Of a stretch of DNA of 64,000 nt, positions 1-11,500 are shown piece by piece. Below the pieces are notes generated by a model, which saw only the letters and a list, made by a program, of their open reading frames with translations, was not told the origin of the DNA and did not search any database. The DNA is from Leishmania martiniquensis (taxonomy: Eukaryota > Euglenozoa > Kinetoplastea > Trypanosomatida > Trypanosomatidae). The stretch's first letter is position 1; the number at the start of each line of letters is the position of its first letter. The stretch lies in the NCBI RefSeq assembly GCF_017916325.1, contig NC_090144.1, positions 234,501 through 298,500 of the forward strand. The letters are read 5' to 3'. Both the position numbers and the translations under genes were made by a program.

Positions 1-1005
1 AAACAGAGAGACTGTCGAAGCCCCCGAGAGCTCTCGTCCTCTTTGGGCTCTGTTTATTTTTTCTGACGTGTCGAGCCCACATTGGTGGGGGACGACAGTG
101 CTGGCGCTGCCGTTGTCTCTGCCTATGCTTCCGCACGTGGTAGTGTGAGCATATTTTTGTGCTGAAACGGAAATAGGACGCATGGGTGGACGAGAAGGGC
201 GACCATGTACACAGTGTGGAGCATCCAAAGCATGGCAGCGCTATAAAACGGATGAAGAGGAGGGGGCAACGATGACGCCCTCGAAAAAAGAAAAGAGATG
301 CATTCCCACTCGACCAACCACCGCCGACTGCGTGTGCGGCCCCTTGTAGAATCAAGTCTCTCGTCCTCTCGAGCGGGGAGAGGGAGGAGCGAGAGGTGCG
401 CGCGCGTTTGACTCTCTGCATGATTTCCATTCGCACGTGCCTCGTGTTCGCTTCTTTGCTTCTTGTCGCTCTCTCTCTCCCCCTGATGGTGCTTCGGGGA
501 CACCTCACGGCGTGGCATCCCACGGGCCCCATACCTGGCTCTGCGCGGGGACGCTAAAGCAGTCCCCCACCACCACCACCCCTTCCCCCCCTCCGCCAAT
601 GCCGAGCCGCCCTTAGCGCTGGCGTGGCCGAGTGCCCGCGGCGTCGTGCGAATGCGAAGCGATGTATCTCTACGGATGCCGGCGGTCATGGCCTGCATGG
701 CGCTGCGCCGGAGCGACCTGCGACTGTGAGCACATCTGCGCCATCTGCGGCATGGGCAGTGTGCGTGTGCGTCTGTGGTGGGGAGGGGGGGGAAGGGAAG
801 GGGGGCCCGAGCTACCACCCTCACCCACCCACGGAGTGAGGTTTGAGGCAGTGGCTGGGCTGGGGGGGGCATTCGACTCGTGTGATGCTGTGTCAGAGAG
901 GTGGACGCGTTGACATGAAAGCGTCTGTGTCGGTGCATCCTTTACACACAGATGCGCGTGCACGCCCTCACTCCCTGTCTGCAGGGCGCTGTCCTCTGCG
1001 GTTTC

Positions 1006-1006
1006 T

Positions 1007-1039
<33 letters not shown>
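1006..1039. repeat. (GT)n microsatellite
   Basis: Near-continuous TG dinucleotides with one interrupting T, lying in the intergenic region. Such tracts are common in trypanosomatid untranslated regions. Confidence 0.9.
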
Positions 1040-1412
1040 CTCGGATGCGATACAGAACACGCCATCCCAGCAGAGGAAAGGTAAATCGAATACAGATAAA
1101 ACTGCTCTCCCATTGGAGGAGGCGGCGGAGGAGGAAGGTGGCGCTGGCGGTCGTCCTCGCAGGGCAGATGGCCAGTGAAAGAGGGCGGCGCCACCACAAT
1201 GCTCACTTCTCTCTCGGATGTCATTCGCCTTTACCCCCCACACACCAACACACACACACGCCACCATCCATCCTTCTTCCCTCCCTTCCTGCGTCTTCGA
1301 GGGGCTTCGTGGGCCGGGTGAACACCACCAACACACCAAAGCCCCCCTCTCTCTCTCTCCAAAGAAGAAACCGCACAAGAAGGTCGACCTCACGCGAGCG
1401 TGCAATCGCCTG

Positions 1413-1437
1413 TGCTGTCACTCTCTCTCACACACAG
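1413..1437 (+). promoter_or_regulatory. Putative spliced-leader acceptor of the CULT gene
   Basis: A CT-rich tract is followed by the first AG at 1436-1437, only ten bases before the ATG at 1448. This places the likely start at 1448 rather than at any upstream non-ATG codon of the same open frame. Confidence 0.55.
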
Positions 1438-1447
1438 CTCTACCCAT

Positions 1448-2815
1448 ATGGACGCACCGGAGCTCTTCTCGTCCACATCCTCCGCCTCCGTCCCTATTGG
1501 CCCGTCTGACACCGTGGAAGTTCTTCTCTGTGACAGCTGTCAATGCCCTATTGCCTCGCTGTGGGACATATTGCCGGCGGAGGCAGCGGTTCCTGCGTGG
1601 AAGGAGCACGTTTACAGCTACAAGCTGGACCTTTTTGCGAACGGATCGCCGCCGATACAAGCTTATAGTGCCACGAATGCGAGCGCACGTCGGTTCGATC
1701 TGGTGCGCTTATCACCGCATGTGACGGTGCATCGAGCCTTTACGTCTAGCGGCGCAACTTCACCGCTTGTTTCGGATTACTCTCGTTCGTACAACACGGG
1801 TGCCTCAACGACTCCCGCTGCAGCCGCCGACGCGGAGGCGTGCGAAGGGCGAGTGCACGTCGAAGATGCCTCTACTACGCTTCACGCTCCACCCTTTGTG
1901 GAGTGCGACACGAGCATCTACGTCTCCGAGCACTCCTTCTTCCCTGGCTATGCGTGGTGCTTCTGCAACTGTAGCAACTGCGGCGCCTTCCTGGGATGGG
2001 GCTTTGCCGCCGAAGACCGTCTGCATATCGCACGCTACCTTCAGCGAAGTGACAAGAGCGGCAGCGCGCCAGAGACCGGTGACGGCAGCCGCCCACGCGC
2101 GAGAAGAGCACACGAAGGGAAAGAAGGGAGCAAGGCTGAGGCAGAAACCGCAACAGCCGCGGTTGCAGGCGGCAACCACCCTGCCGAATCAAGCTCCGCG
2201 TCCGCGATACGGACTGCCACACTGGATCAACGCCAGCGGCAGCCACGTGACACTAGCGGCGACGGCACCGAGGAATACACACCTGTAACGACGATCAGTG
2301 ACCGAAGCAGCAGCGCCATTGGCGGCAGCAGCAGTGCTAGTAGTGCTGGCCAAGAGCACACCAACACAGGTGTACAACCCGACTTCATTGGCCTCATCAT
2401 CACCAACTGCACCGGCGACCCGGAGTATTCCATAGCATCCCTCATACGCGAAGTCGAGTGGCGCGCAGCTCGGCAGCGACGCTGCGAACGGGTGGAAGCC
2501 TTGACCCGACACCTTCGCGCCCTCCTTCCACACGTGAGGGACAGCTACCGTGCGCATGAAATCTACCACGACTACCTCGCGGAGAGGCAACTGCTCTACG
2601 CCGCCCCGCCCGTCCCGTTGCCGCAGGCCTCGGGTGAATCCGCACTCGTGTCCGACGTCGATGAGGACGGGGTGCCGCTTCGCATGCACGCAGCGGTGGA
2701 GGCAGCACGCTCTGCGATAGCAGGGCAGATACACAGCGACCACCAGAGAACTGGTAGCGGCGCCAGCAACAGCGACATGCACAGCAGCTCACAGTTCGAA
2801 GACAGCTCCTCGTAG
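1448..2815 (+). CDS. CULT-domain (cereblon thalidomide-binding fold) protein
   Basis: A 455-residue protein with a split CULT domain. A first zinc pair is seen at C28-x2-C31 (LLCDSC), followed by a conserved segment AYSATNASARRFDL around residues 72-85. The signature HSFFPGYAW begins at H162 and is followed by C175-x2-C178 and GW184. Spacing from W170 to C175, C178 and W184 is the same as in human cereblon from W386 to C391, C394 and W400. The residue matching cereblon W380 is Phe164, so one wall of the three-tryptophan cage is changed. A long Ala/Ser/Glu-rich insert separates the core from PDFIGLII, which resembles the closing strand of the fold. No Lon-like N-terminal domain is present, so this is not a full cereblon and an E3-receptor role is not supported. 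The start follows a pyrimidine tract and AG. Function unknown; domain call fairly sure. Confidence 0.8.
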   Translation: MDAPELFSSTSSASVPIGPSDTVEVLLCDSCQCPIASLWDILPAEAAVPAWKEHVYSYKLDLFANGSPPIQAYSATNASARRFDLVRLSPHVTVHRAFTSSGATSPLVSDYSRSYNTGASTTPAAAADAEACEGRVHVEDASTTLHAPPFVECDTSIYVSEHSFFPGYAWCFCNCSNCGAFLGWGFAAEDRLHIARYLQRSDKSGSAPETGDGSRPRARRAHEGKEGSKAEAETATAAVAGGNHPAESSSASAIRTATLDQRQRQPRDTSGDGTEEYTPVTTISDRSSSAIGGSSSASSAGQEHTNTGVQPDFIGLIITNCTGDPEYSIASLIREVEWRAARQRRCERVEALTRHLRALLPHVRDSYRAHEIYHDYLAERQLLYAAPPVPLPQASGESALVSDVDEDGVPLRMHAAVEAARSAIAGQIHSDHQRTGSGASNSDMHSSSQFEDSSS

Positions 2816-2822
2816 TCCCTCC

Positions 2823-2842
2823 GCACACACACACACACACGC
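2823..2842. repeat. (CA)n microsatellite
   Basis: Tandem CA dinucleotides immediately downstream of the CULT gene stop codon, in its presumed 3' UTR. Confidence 0.9.
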
Positions 2843-4410
2843 ACAAATCGCATGACTCCTCCGTACGTGTGAGGGGCCTCTCAAACTCTGTCTTCTCTTC
2901 TTTTCAAACATCGGCAGCTTTTCATTACGTACGATGCCTATACGTAACAGCACGGCTGTCTCGATCCCCTGGCCGCCCTCCGCTCAGCAGGTCATTGCCT
3001 TCACGCACGCGTGCGTCATTTCCGCCCTTTTCAAAAAAAAAAGCGAGCGCGTGAGCGCCGCGCAGCCCTGTTCCGCAACCAGCCCCAGATACCCTTTCCG
3101 CCTCGTCCTACCAGCACCCACACATATACAGGCCCCGACCATCTTGCTGTCCGCCGTTCGTCCGCCTTTCGGCCCCTCCTCCTACGCGACGCCTCGCCTC
3201 TCGTTCCTGCTCTGTGCCCCCTCTTTCCCTTACCGCAGGCACACACTTTCGCACAGGCGCGCCCCAATGAGAAGGACACTGAGCAGCAAACGCGAAGAAC
3301 GACTCGCTCGCGCCCACCAGCGCCTCCGTTTCTGTCGTATATAATTCGCATCGGTTACCCTTACCGCCCAAGACTTCGCCATTCTAAAGAACCTCCTCCC
3401 CCCCCCCCGCCTCTCTCTCGCCACCTTACCCGCGTGTGTGGACCTGTGCGCGGCGAAGAAGTGGGCGGGAGCGAGACGGGTCTGCACAAATGGCCATGCT
3501 GCACGGGCTGAGGACGGTGGCGGGTGACGATGGAAGAAGACGCTCGCTCCGCTGGGCTTCTCTACGCATGCCCACCACCGCCCCCTCCCTCTCCCCCTCC
3601 ATGTCTACCTCGAACCCAGGCACACTCGCTGAATGCGGCCCCCGCCCCCCTCCCACCCACCGGCGCATGTGTACGCCTAACGCCATGGGCACTGAAGCGC
3701 ACGGCTATGTGCGTGCATGCGCTGTCCGCGTGGGTATGCTCGATGCTCGCTGCAGCGTAGAGCTACTGCCACCAGCGCTGGCGGCGCCCCCCCTCTTCAC
3801 ACACACACACCTTCGGGCACCCTAGCACACCGCCGCCACTGTGCCCAGGTGGCCATCCTCCTCTCCGCGTCACTCCTTCTCCCCCCTCTCTCGTACCACC
3901 AATAACCGCACAAGATATCACACGCACCGGCCACCAGCAGCGCCACTTTCGCTCCCCATCAGCCCTCTCTCTCCTCTCTCCACGACTAGCGTCTCGCCAC
4001 CTCGCCCGACGCACACCGCAGCGCCACCCGGCCGCACGTCCTCGCCACTCGCTATCGGCCACCCCGCCGCGGTCCGTGCACCCCCTCGACTCGTTCGCTC
4101 CTGGTTCATTGGCACCTACGTCTCTTTTCTTGGCAGTCGAGACTGGAGCTCTCGCAAGCGGTCGCATCTCCGTAGCAGCTGTCTGATCTTTGCAGGTCAG
4201 GAACCTCTTTGCGGGTGTGTGTGTAGCGGGCGTTGTCCTTGTATTGTCTGGCGTATTGTTGCATGCTCTCTCCCGATTTGGTTGCAGGTTCCTCGGTCTT
4301 ACTCAGGCCAGTCACAAGCGCGCTCAGGCACTTCTCACACAGACACACAGTGGTGCGGTTACTCTGCGTTATCGTTTTTGTTTCCGCTGCACCGCGTGTC
4401 GTTGGCGGTT

Positions 4411-4444
4411 GTCTGTTGCTTTTACGTCTTCCCGTCCTGTACAG
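4411..4444 (+). promoter_or_regulatory. Putative spliced-leader acceptor of the LRR gene
   Basis: A T- and C-rich tract ends in CAG with the AG at 4443-4444. The first ATG after it, at 4460, is in frame with the LRR protein and precedes two further in-frame ATGs at 4508 and 4511. Confidence 0.55.
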
Positions 4445-4459
4445 GGAAGAAAAGGGGAG

Positions 4460-5341
4460 ATGGGGCGGCCGGGAAGGATCAAAGCAGTCCAGCGGGCTGC
4501 TCTTCCGATGATGACAGCTCGGATGACGTTCGTCGTCTGCTGCAGTCTCTTCACCGTCTGCGTGACGCGTGCGGCGCTCACGGCTGCACAGAACGCCTCC
4601 ACCATTGCTTTCCTGCGATCCTTCACGGTCTCGATGCCTGGCCTGGCGAACCTGTGGACGGGTGATGATTGGTGCACTTGGCCGTATGTCCGCTGCAACT
4701 CCGACACGAGCATCGCTCTCGTCATTGACAGCGCTGGGCTTACCGGCAGCCTTCCAGAACTGAACGTGAGCGGCAATGGTGCCACTGTCGCGCTCACCGA
4801 GATTGCCGTGGCGAACATGAACATCACGGGCGGCTTCAAGAGTACCTGGGGAAGCCTCAGGGCGTTGCAGGCACTGAACTTCACAAACACGAACCTGTTC
4901 GGCACCATTCCTGAGAGCTGGAATGCGATGCGCTCGCTACAGAGGGTCATCGTGAAGAATGCCAGCGCGTGTGGCAGCCTGCCGAGCTGGACGCTGCGGT
5001 CGCTGAAGAGTATCGATGTGTCCAATAATATGCTGCGCGGTCCACTGCCGGAAACGTGGGGCAGCATTGCCGGCATGCAGAGCGTCGACCTCACGGGCAA
5101 CAGCTTTTGCGGCTGCAAGCCGCCGTCTTGGGTGTCCCGGGTGCTCACCGACGCGCTCTTTCGAGCAATGGGCTCGGCGCCCTTCGACCTTAACTGCAAG
5201 GCCCCCATCAACTGCGCCTCCGAAGGCGCCAAGTGCTCCCGTGATGCGCCACAGTACCGCGACACCGCCGCCTTCCCATCATGTGTAGTGGTGGCCGCAT
5301 TGTCTCTGGTCGTGGTCCTCATAAGCAGCATTTCCATGTAG
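4460..5341 (+). CDS. Leucine-rich-repeat surface antigen-like protein (PSA/GP46 type)
   Basis: A 293-residue protein. The N-terminus has a basic segment and then a hydrophobic stretch (MTFVVCCSLFTVCVTRAALT), consistent with a signal peptide. The motif LANLWTGDDWCTWPYVRC matches the capping segment of Leishmania promastigote surface antigen (PSA/GP46) LRR proteins. About four plant-type LRRs follow (for example GLTGSLPEL, NLFGTIPESW, MLRGPLPETW, NSFCGC), then a Cys-bearing C-cap. The last 20 or so residues are hydrophobic (SCVVVAALSLVVVLISS), as in a GPI-addition signal or a membrane tail. It is shorter than typical PSA and lacks the Thr/Ser/Pro-rich stalk. It is probably exported and surface-attached; ligand unknown. 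The start at 4460 is the first ATG after the splice tract; 4508 or 4511 would give a shorter leader. Confidence 0.75.
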   Translation: MGRPGRIKAVQRAALPMMTARMTFVVCCSLFTVCVTRAALTAAQNASTIAFLRSFTVSMPGLANLWTGDDWCTWPYVRCNSDTSIALVIDSAGLTGSLPELNVSGNGATVALTEIAVANMNITGGFKSTWGSLRALQALNFTNTNLFGTIPESWNAMRSLQRVIVKNASACGSLPSWTLRSLKSIDVSNNMLRGPLPETWGSIAGMQSVDLTGNSFCGCKPPSWVSRVLTDALFRAMGSAPFDLNCKAPINCASEGAKCSRDAPQYRDTAAFPSCVVVAALSLVVVLISSISM

Positions 5342-8300
5342 GCGAAAGCACAGCAACAATGATAGCGCTCACATCGGCACCCCCACCACCGGCTATCCCC
5401 ACCTTCTGCCCTCCCCACCCACCCACCCCCCGACTTTCGCCCTCACCAGAGGCTGTGTTCGGCGATAGCACACACCAAGGGGAGAGGAAGAGAAGACGGG
5501 GCACAGCATCCATCCATCTCATTTCTCTCACGCTCTCCCTCTTTCTCTCTGTCAGTCAGCCTCCCTTTCCCCCACACACACACACACCTCCTTCCCTTTT
5601 TTTTTTCAGAATGATTATCCATTGATATTTTTTTATTTTTTTCTCTTCCCTCCCCCCTCCTCCTCCTCCCCCTTCTCGATGTGCAGCCCTGACCTTCGCC
5701 CTATCACCACCGCCCCCCTCTCTCCCCATAGCACGTGCTTACGCACACCTACGCATGAGCCCTCCCCATTCTTTGCCCTACCTGATGTGCGCACACCGGT
5801 ATATTTCGAGGAGAGAGGAGCGCCAACAGGAACAAAAGAAGAAAGCATACGCTCACCACACGCGTGCATGCGCGCATGCGTGCATTCACCGCGACGGAGG
5901 TCATTGCTCATGGGCGTGCGTGAAGGGCGTGGCGGGGGGCGCTGGAAATGGCGGCTCTTTCGCGTTGAGCCTCCATGAAAAAAAGGGGGCGAAGGAGGAA
6001 GAGGGAGGGAGGGCGTGCGTAGCGGACGGGGGAGTGTAGAAGCGTCTGCTGTTCCTCTTTGTCTCGATTGTCTTTGCACGTGTTGCGCTCTTCCTTAAGA
6101 GAATCGAAGAGTAGCAGCAGCGACTGCAGAAAAAAAAAGAGCGCCAATGAACTGGTGACCACAATACAGCGGAGAAGGCCTGACAGAGAGAGAGAGAGAA
6201 AACCTGATGAAGGTGCTCGAGAATATTTCGACGGCGGTAACGAATCGGCAACCCCTTTCTTTTTTTGCTGTTGTGGGTAGCCGGCGTGATCTTTTTCTTT
6301 TCCTTCGTTTCGCATGTCGTTCGTGTGTCTCCCGCGCTGCCGTTAGCATTTCCACACGCGCACACACACACCTCTTACTGATTTGGTGCGCTTGCGCTTT
6401 TTTTTTTTCAGGTTCTTCGTTCAAGTTACTTGACTGCTCTCCTCCCCCCATCTCCCTTCCCTCCCTCTCTCTCTGTCACTAATTATCGGTACTACTAATA
6501 AGAAGTGATAGCCGGCTCACTCGCACTGATGTCATGAAAGCAAGCCGCTGCATCGACGCCTGCTCATACAAGCGCTGAGAAGGGAAACGCGCAGCTGCCT
6601 GTGAAACGTTTTCAGTCCTCCCCTCCCCCCTCTCTCCCCGATGCTTTGTGCACACATCTTTCTCTTTATCGTCTCTTCTTCGCTTATGTTCGCTGTTTTT
6701 TTTTCTTCTTCTTCGTTTTCTCTCTGTGTATGTGTGCGCGCGTCGGCCTCTTTCATTCGCTAATGCGTGCGTCTTGCCACTCTGTCAGACCCCTTCCCCC
6801 CCCTCTCCCCTCCCCTCTCTCCCCGATGCTTTGCCCCTCGTCTATCGGTGCTCCCCTCCCCCTCCCCCTTGCGCTGGTCGTGTCTGCCCGTCATCGTAAA
6901 AGTGAGATGGACGATTAGTCCCCTCGCCATCCCTTCTTCTCACTGATGGTGTTCCCCCCCTCCCCCTTTCCTTCCTTCCTCCCTCCCCTTCGACGACTCA
7001 CTGCACGACATAATTTTTTTTCCTTGGGACGAAGGAGGAAGTGAGCCGGGGAGGGGGGTAGGGAGGAGGGGTACCTAGAGTGCGGTCGAGAGCGAGATGA
7101 GAGGGTCATCGAGAGTAGTGTACCCCTCCACATTACTTGGGAGCTCGTCGTCCTTCTCTTTGGGCATGCTTTCCCTCTTGTAGAAATGCCTTTATGACTG
7201 GTAAGTGCTTCGTCCACCCAGAGGTGATGGTGACGTCAAAAAAAAAATTCCGGCACACATCATGACCGTTTCATGCGATGCTGTGAAAGCGGTTTCCTCC
7301 CTCCCTGCTTATTTGCTCCGTTCATCAGGCCCCTCTCTTGACCTGCTTTGGAAGTGCGCCTCGCACCTACTACGTTGTGTGTTCTCCTGCAAGGAAACAA
7401 CGTTGTCCATGTGACGGTAGGCACCCGGGGCTGCGCCATAGGCATCCCCACATATGGGTCGATGCAGCCCATTCCTCTTCCCTGCCCTCCCAAGTGCTCT
7501 TCCTTCCCTTTTCCACAAGCCCACTCCTCCCTATCCCCTTTCTCGCTGGGGCACCTCTGAGGTCCCGTTCGGAACACGGAGCCGAGGGGGATTCATACGG
7601 GCCGGAAGGTGGTCGAGTGATCAGATCCACGCTGAGCAGGAAAAAATAAAAAAGAAATGGTCATTGATTTATTTGTTGGCACACCGAAGCGCTTTCCCTT
7701 CCCTCCCCCCTCTTTCCTTCGTCGCTGTTGCTCGTCCGCCCGCAGGAAGCTACGTGCGTTCGTGCATGTAATGTGGGTGTGCGGGCATGTTGCATCTTAT
7801 CCCCCTCGTCTCTCCTCCGTCAGACATGAGCTAATCGGCTTACCGGCTGTGCGAATTTCGTATTCGAATCGCCTACGGCACCGCTTTCCCTTTGGACCGC
7901 GTTGCCCCTTCCTCCGAATTGCTGCTCTTGTCTGCCGCGTCCCCCCTCTCCTCCTCCTCCCGGATACAGGAGCGAGCACTGATCCATATCTCTGTGTTCA
8001 TGTGACCGGCTGTCTATGCTGTATTCCTCTCTCCCCGAACGCTTTGGATCGCATGCGCCAGAAGAACACTCCCTGGTAAAGGCATGTGAAGGAGCGGATC
8101 AGGCGGTGCACCCGTTCGCCGAGCACCCTCTCATCGCTTCCGCCCCCCCCCCACGTGCTCCTTCGTCCTTCTCTTTCCTAGGTTCACTCTCTGCTATATA
8201 CACACCTTCACACACATATACGCATACACGCGCACAGGCCTCGGCATCCGCCCCACCGTCATCAGAGAAAAAGCGGGAGCTTCATTGATCGGCAAGACTG

Positions 8301-8503
8301 CCGTCGCCCGCCCCGCTGGTGATCCTTTGTTTTTATCGTCTCGGTACGGGCGCCCGTCGCAAGGTCTCTGCGCCGTCATCGACTCCGTTTCGTTTATTTG
8401 TCTGTGCGCTTTCCTCTTTTTTTGGGGGGGGTCGCACACACACACAAGCAGAGCGTGATCAACGCAGAATTGAGAGAGGCAGCTGGAGAGCCGGAGGTTC
8501 GCA
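5342..8503. other. Long intergenic region (3.2 kb)
   Basis: The longest gene-free stretch in the plus-strand array. It contains many poly-T, poly-C and CT tracts and CA repeats, with a less pyrimidine-biased section around 7050-7650. I find no coding sequence, tRNA or known RNA in it. It may be a long 3' UTR plus spacer; a degenerate SIDER-type retroposon cannot be excluded by eye. Confidence 0.55.
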
Positions 8504-11500
8504 ATGCCCTCGTCACCATCAGTGAGCGCTCCGGCAATCTGCTTCGGAGGCAGCACGCCACCCATCTCCCACTCGCCGAGGGCCACGGTGGCCCTTCCAC
8601 GTCAGCGTGTCGGATACGCGCCGCGCACTTCCTTCACCTACACCTCGCGACCCCTCTCACCGTGTGAAAGCAAGAGCAGTGAGACAGCAACCCCCTCGCT
8701 CAGTCTCGTTGCCCCCCATAGCTCCAATGCTGTGAGCGCTGCAGGGGGCCCTGTTGCTGCCTCACTGACGGTGTCCGCGAGCGTACCGAATGCTTCGGTG
8801 ACGCAGGAGGGCGGTGTCGCGCAGCGATCCCCGACTCGTCTGCACGAAAAAGATGACGCTCTCTCACGCTTGCCTTCCGCGGTGCTTTCACGAATGGACG
8901 AGTGGCAGATACGCGCCGCCACGTTTCCGGTGGATGCCGCGCTGATACTTCAGGCCGGCGCTGGCAGTGGCAAAACTCAGACCATGGCGGCACGGATTGC
9001 CTTCCTCCTCCAGAGCGGTGTGCCGGGAGCGTCCATCCTCGGCATCTGCTTCACGCGTCAGGCAGCGGAGGCGCTGCGGGATCGGGTGCGGTCTACCCTG
9101 CCCCCGACGCTTGCCCGCCAAGCTCACATGTTGAAGCTCAAAACGTTTCATGCCTTTGGCCTCGAGTGCTTGCGCCGCTTTGGTGGGATCGGGCCCGACA
9201 CACACGTGCTTGATGCGCGGCAGCAGCGCCAGCTCGCCCGCCGCGTTGTCGAGACGTACGCGCAGCGTGACAAGAGCAGTGAGGCTGTGACGGACCTGGT
9301 CGACTATGTGAATCGGGTCAAGACGATGAAGACGCCGCCCATCCCCCAGTCTGACCCCGGCCTGCAGGATGCCTACCTGTTCCCCTACTACCAAGAAGCC
9401 TTGCATGAGGAGCACCACGCCGTAGACTTTGGGGACCTGCAACATATGTTCTACGAGCTACTCCGACCCGTCCCTGCCACCACCCTTGCAGCCTCGCAGG
9501 GAAGCAGCGGGAGGCTGCCAGAGCGAGAACCCTGTGAGGACGGGCACGAGCCCCAACAACAACAGCAGCATCAGCAGGGGCGACTTTTCCCACCCTACGT
9601 CTGCACGGCGCTTCGAGCTGAGTTCACGCACTTCGTCGTCGACGAGTTCCAGGACTTCAACGAGATACAGGTGGAGCTGCTGGCGCTGCTGGCTGGCAAC
9701 GCGTGCCGCGTGACCTGTGTCGGAGACCCGAATCAGTGCATCTACACATGGCGCGGCGCCATGCCCAACGTCTTCGGTGTATGGAAGAAGCGCTTTCCAC
9801 AAACAGCAGTGCTAACGCTGGAGACGAACTACCGCAGCGATGGGCCCATTGTCGCGGCGGCCAACAGTGTGGTAAAGGCGAATCAGCTGGCATACCATCA
9901 TCGCGAGGAGCACGCCGTGACACTCGTGCAGTGCGCCAACGAGGATGATGAACTGCAGGCGGTGCCACTAGTGATTGAGCACATGCTGCGCCGTCGAGAT
10001 CCCCGTCTTGGATACGAGGATATCGCCATTCTCTGTCGGTCCCGCCGGCGGGTGCAGCTGTACTGCGACGTGTTGCAGTCGCACCGCATTCCGGTGCGGC
10101 AATTGAGGGGTATGTCGCTCGACCATCTTTCAAGCATGCGCTCGCTGCTTGCGTATCTGCGGCTGTGTACGTCGCCGCACAGCCCGGAAGGAGACGCGGA
10201 TGTGCGTACAGTGCTGAATACTGCACCACTGCATCGACTGTCAGGTGCGGCAGCCAAGAAGTTCCTCCTGTCGCTTGAATCCGTCTGTCAGGCGCGGCGC
10301 GCGAGAGAAGCGGCGCGGATACGGTCATGGCACCATCCCATTCACGCTGACGGCTGTTCCGAAGCTGGGGCGGACGACAAAGGCGCGCAGGGGACACGAC
10401 GCGAGGGCTCGCGGCCGGGCGCGGCGTGTGCTTCGGCCACCAGGGGTGCAATCACCGCTGCCCCCACCCCCGGCGCCCACCCCGAGACGCACTCCTTCTT
10501 CGCTGTCTTGCAGGAGCTTGTGTACCACAACTTTTCGCGTGAGTTGTTCCCCAAGCTGGAGGTATCCAAGAAGAGCCAGAAGTGCATTCGCAGCGTAACT
10601 CGCATCGTGGTGCACGTGAACGAACTGCTTGCGCACCCATCTTGTGATGTCGAGCAGGTCCTTCGATACGTCCTGCGCGAGGGCGGGTACGAAAGTGACA
10701 GCACGGCCACGTTCGCAGCGCGCACCAAGACTACCTCAGCAGCGACGAGAGGAACGAAGCGGGCGCGCGACTCCGCGGGTGATTTGGGTAGTGGTCGCTC
10801 GGCTGACGAAGCCTCCGGGCGAAGCAGCGCTTCGGCGCACCAGCCTCGCGCAGGCGTTCTTCTCATGGATCGATGCGCCTCGCAGCACAATCAGCAACAG
10901 CAACGCTACATCTCCTCTGCCTCTAGCAGCAGCAGCAGCGCCTGCGGAAGCAGTAGTACGTGGGATCGGAGGCACCATGCCAGTCGGCGAGGAGGTTCTG
11001 GCTGCGGTGGTGATGGCGCCCTCGACGAGGACGTGTTGCCCCCCGAGGAGGAGGCTGCGGTGTGGCAAGAGCAGCGCATGAACCTGTCCGAGTTGGTGCT
11101 CCATACGTACCGCTCTGTGCGAGAGGCGATGCAGCGCGAGGTGGCGCATGAACTGGGGAGGGAAGGCGGCGGTGGGGCGGGTAGAGCAGAAGAGGCAGGA
11201 CTGCTGTGCCATCCATCTTCAGGAAGTGGCTACCACAGCAATAGTCGGCCGCGGCCCCTCCTAAAGGCAGCCGCTGCTGACGACTCCATCAACGACTTCG
11301 GTGTTGGGAACACCACCGCGACTAAGACCGTCATGGAGACCTTTTGTCAACCCGCTGTGGTGCTGCATCGTGTGCTGGACGAGTTCGTGTCGCTCGTGTC
11401 GTCGGACGACTACGGTCCCATGCAGGAGGCCGCGAACGCGGACGGCTTAGCGACAGCTGCGGCAGGGGTGGACACTGCCGGCGGCAGCAGACACCCCCCT

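Larger units (their letters stand above)
1..1447. other. Intergenic region upstream of the CULT gene
   Basis: I see no convincing gene here. The stretch holds mixed CT-rich and G-rich low-complexity sequence and a GT dinucleotide tract around 1006-1039. Open frames exist on both strands, but their translations are rich in Arg, Pro, His and Ser, match no family I know and overlap one another. It is probably the 3' UTR of a gene off the left edge plus the spacer before the first gene. Confidence 0.6.
2816..4459. other. Intergenic region
   Basis: About 1.6 kb without a supported gene. It opens with a CA repeat (2823-2842) just after the stop codon and is otherwise pyrimidine-rich with C runs. 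The far right end holds the splice tract of the next gene. Open frames here are short, overlapping and of biased composition. Confidence 0.6.

Noticed and set aside
123..938. 271-codon minus-strand frame at the left edge
   Set aside because: Low-complexity His/Arg/Ser/Pro translation, opposite to the strand of the array, no pyrimidine tract or homology.
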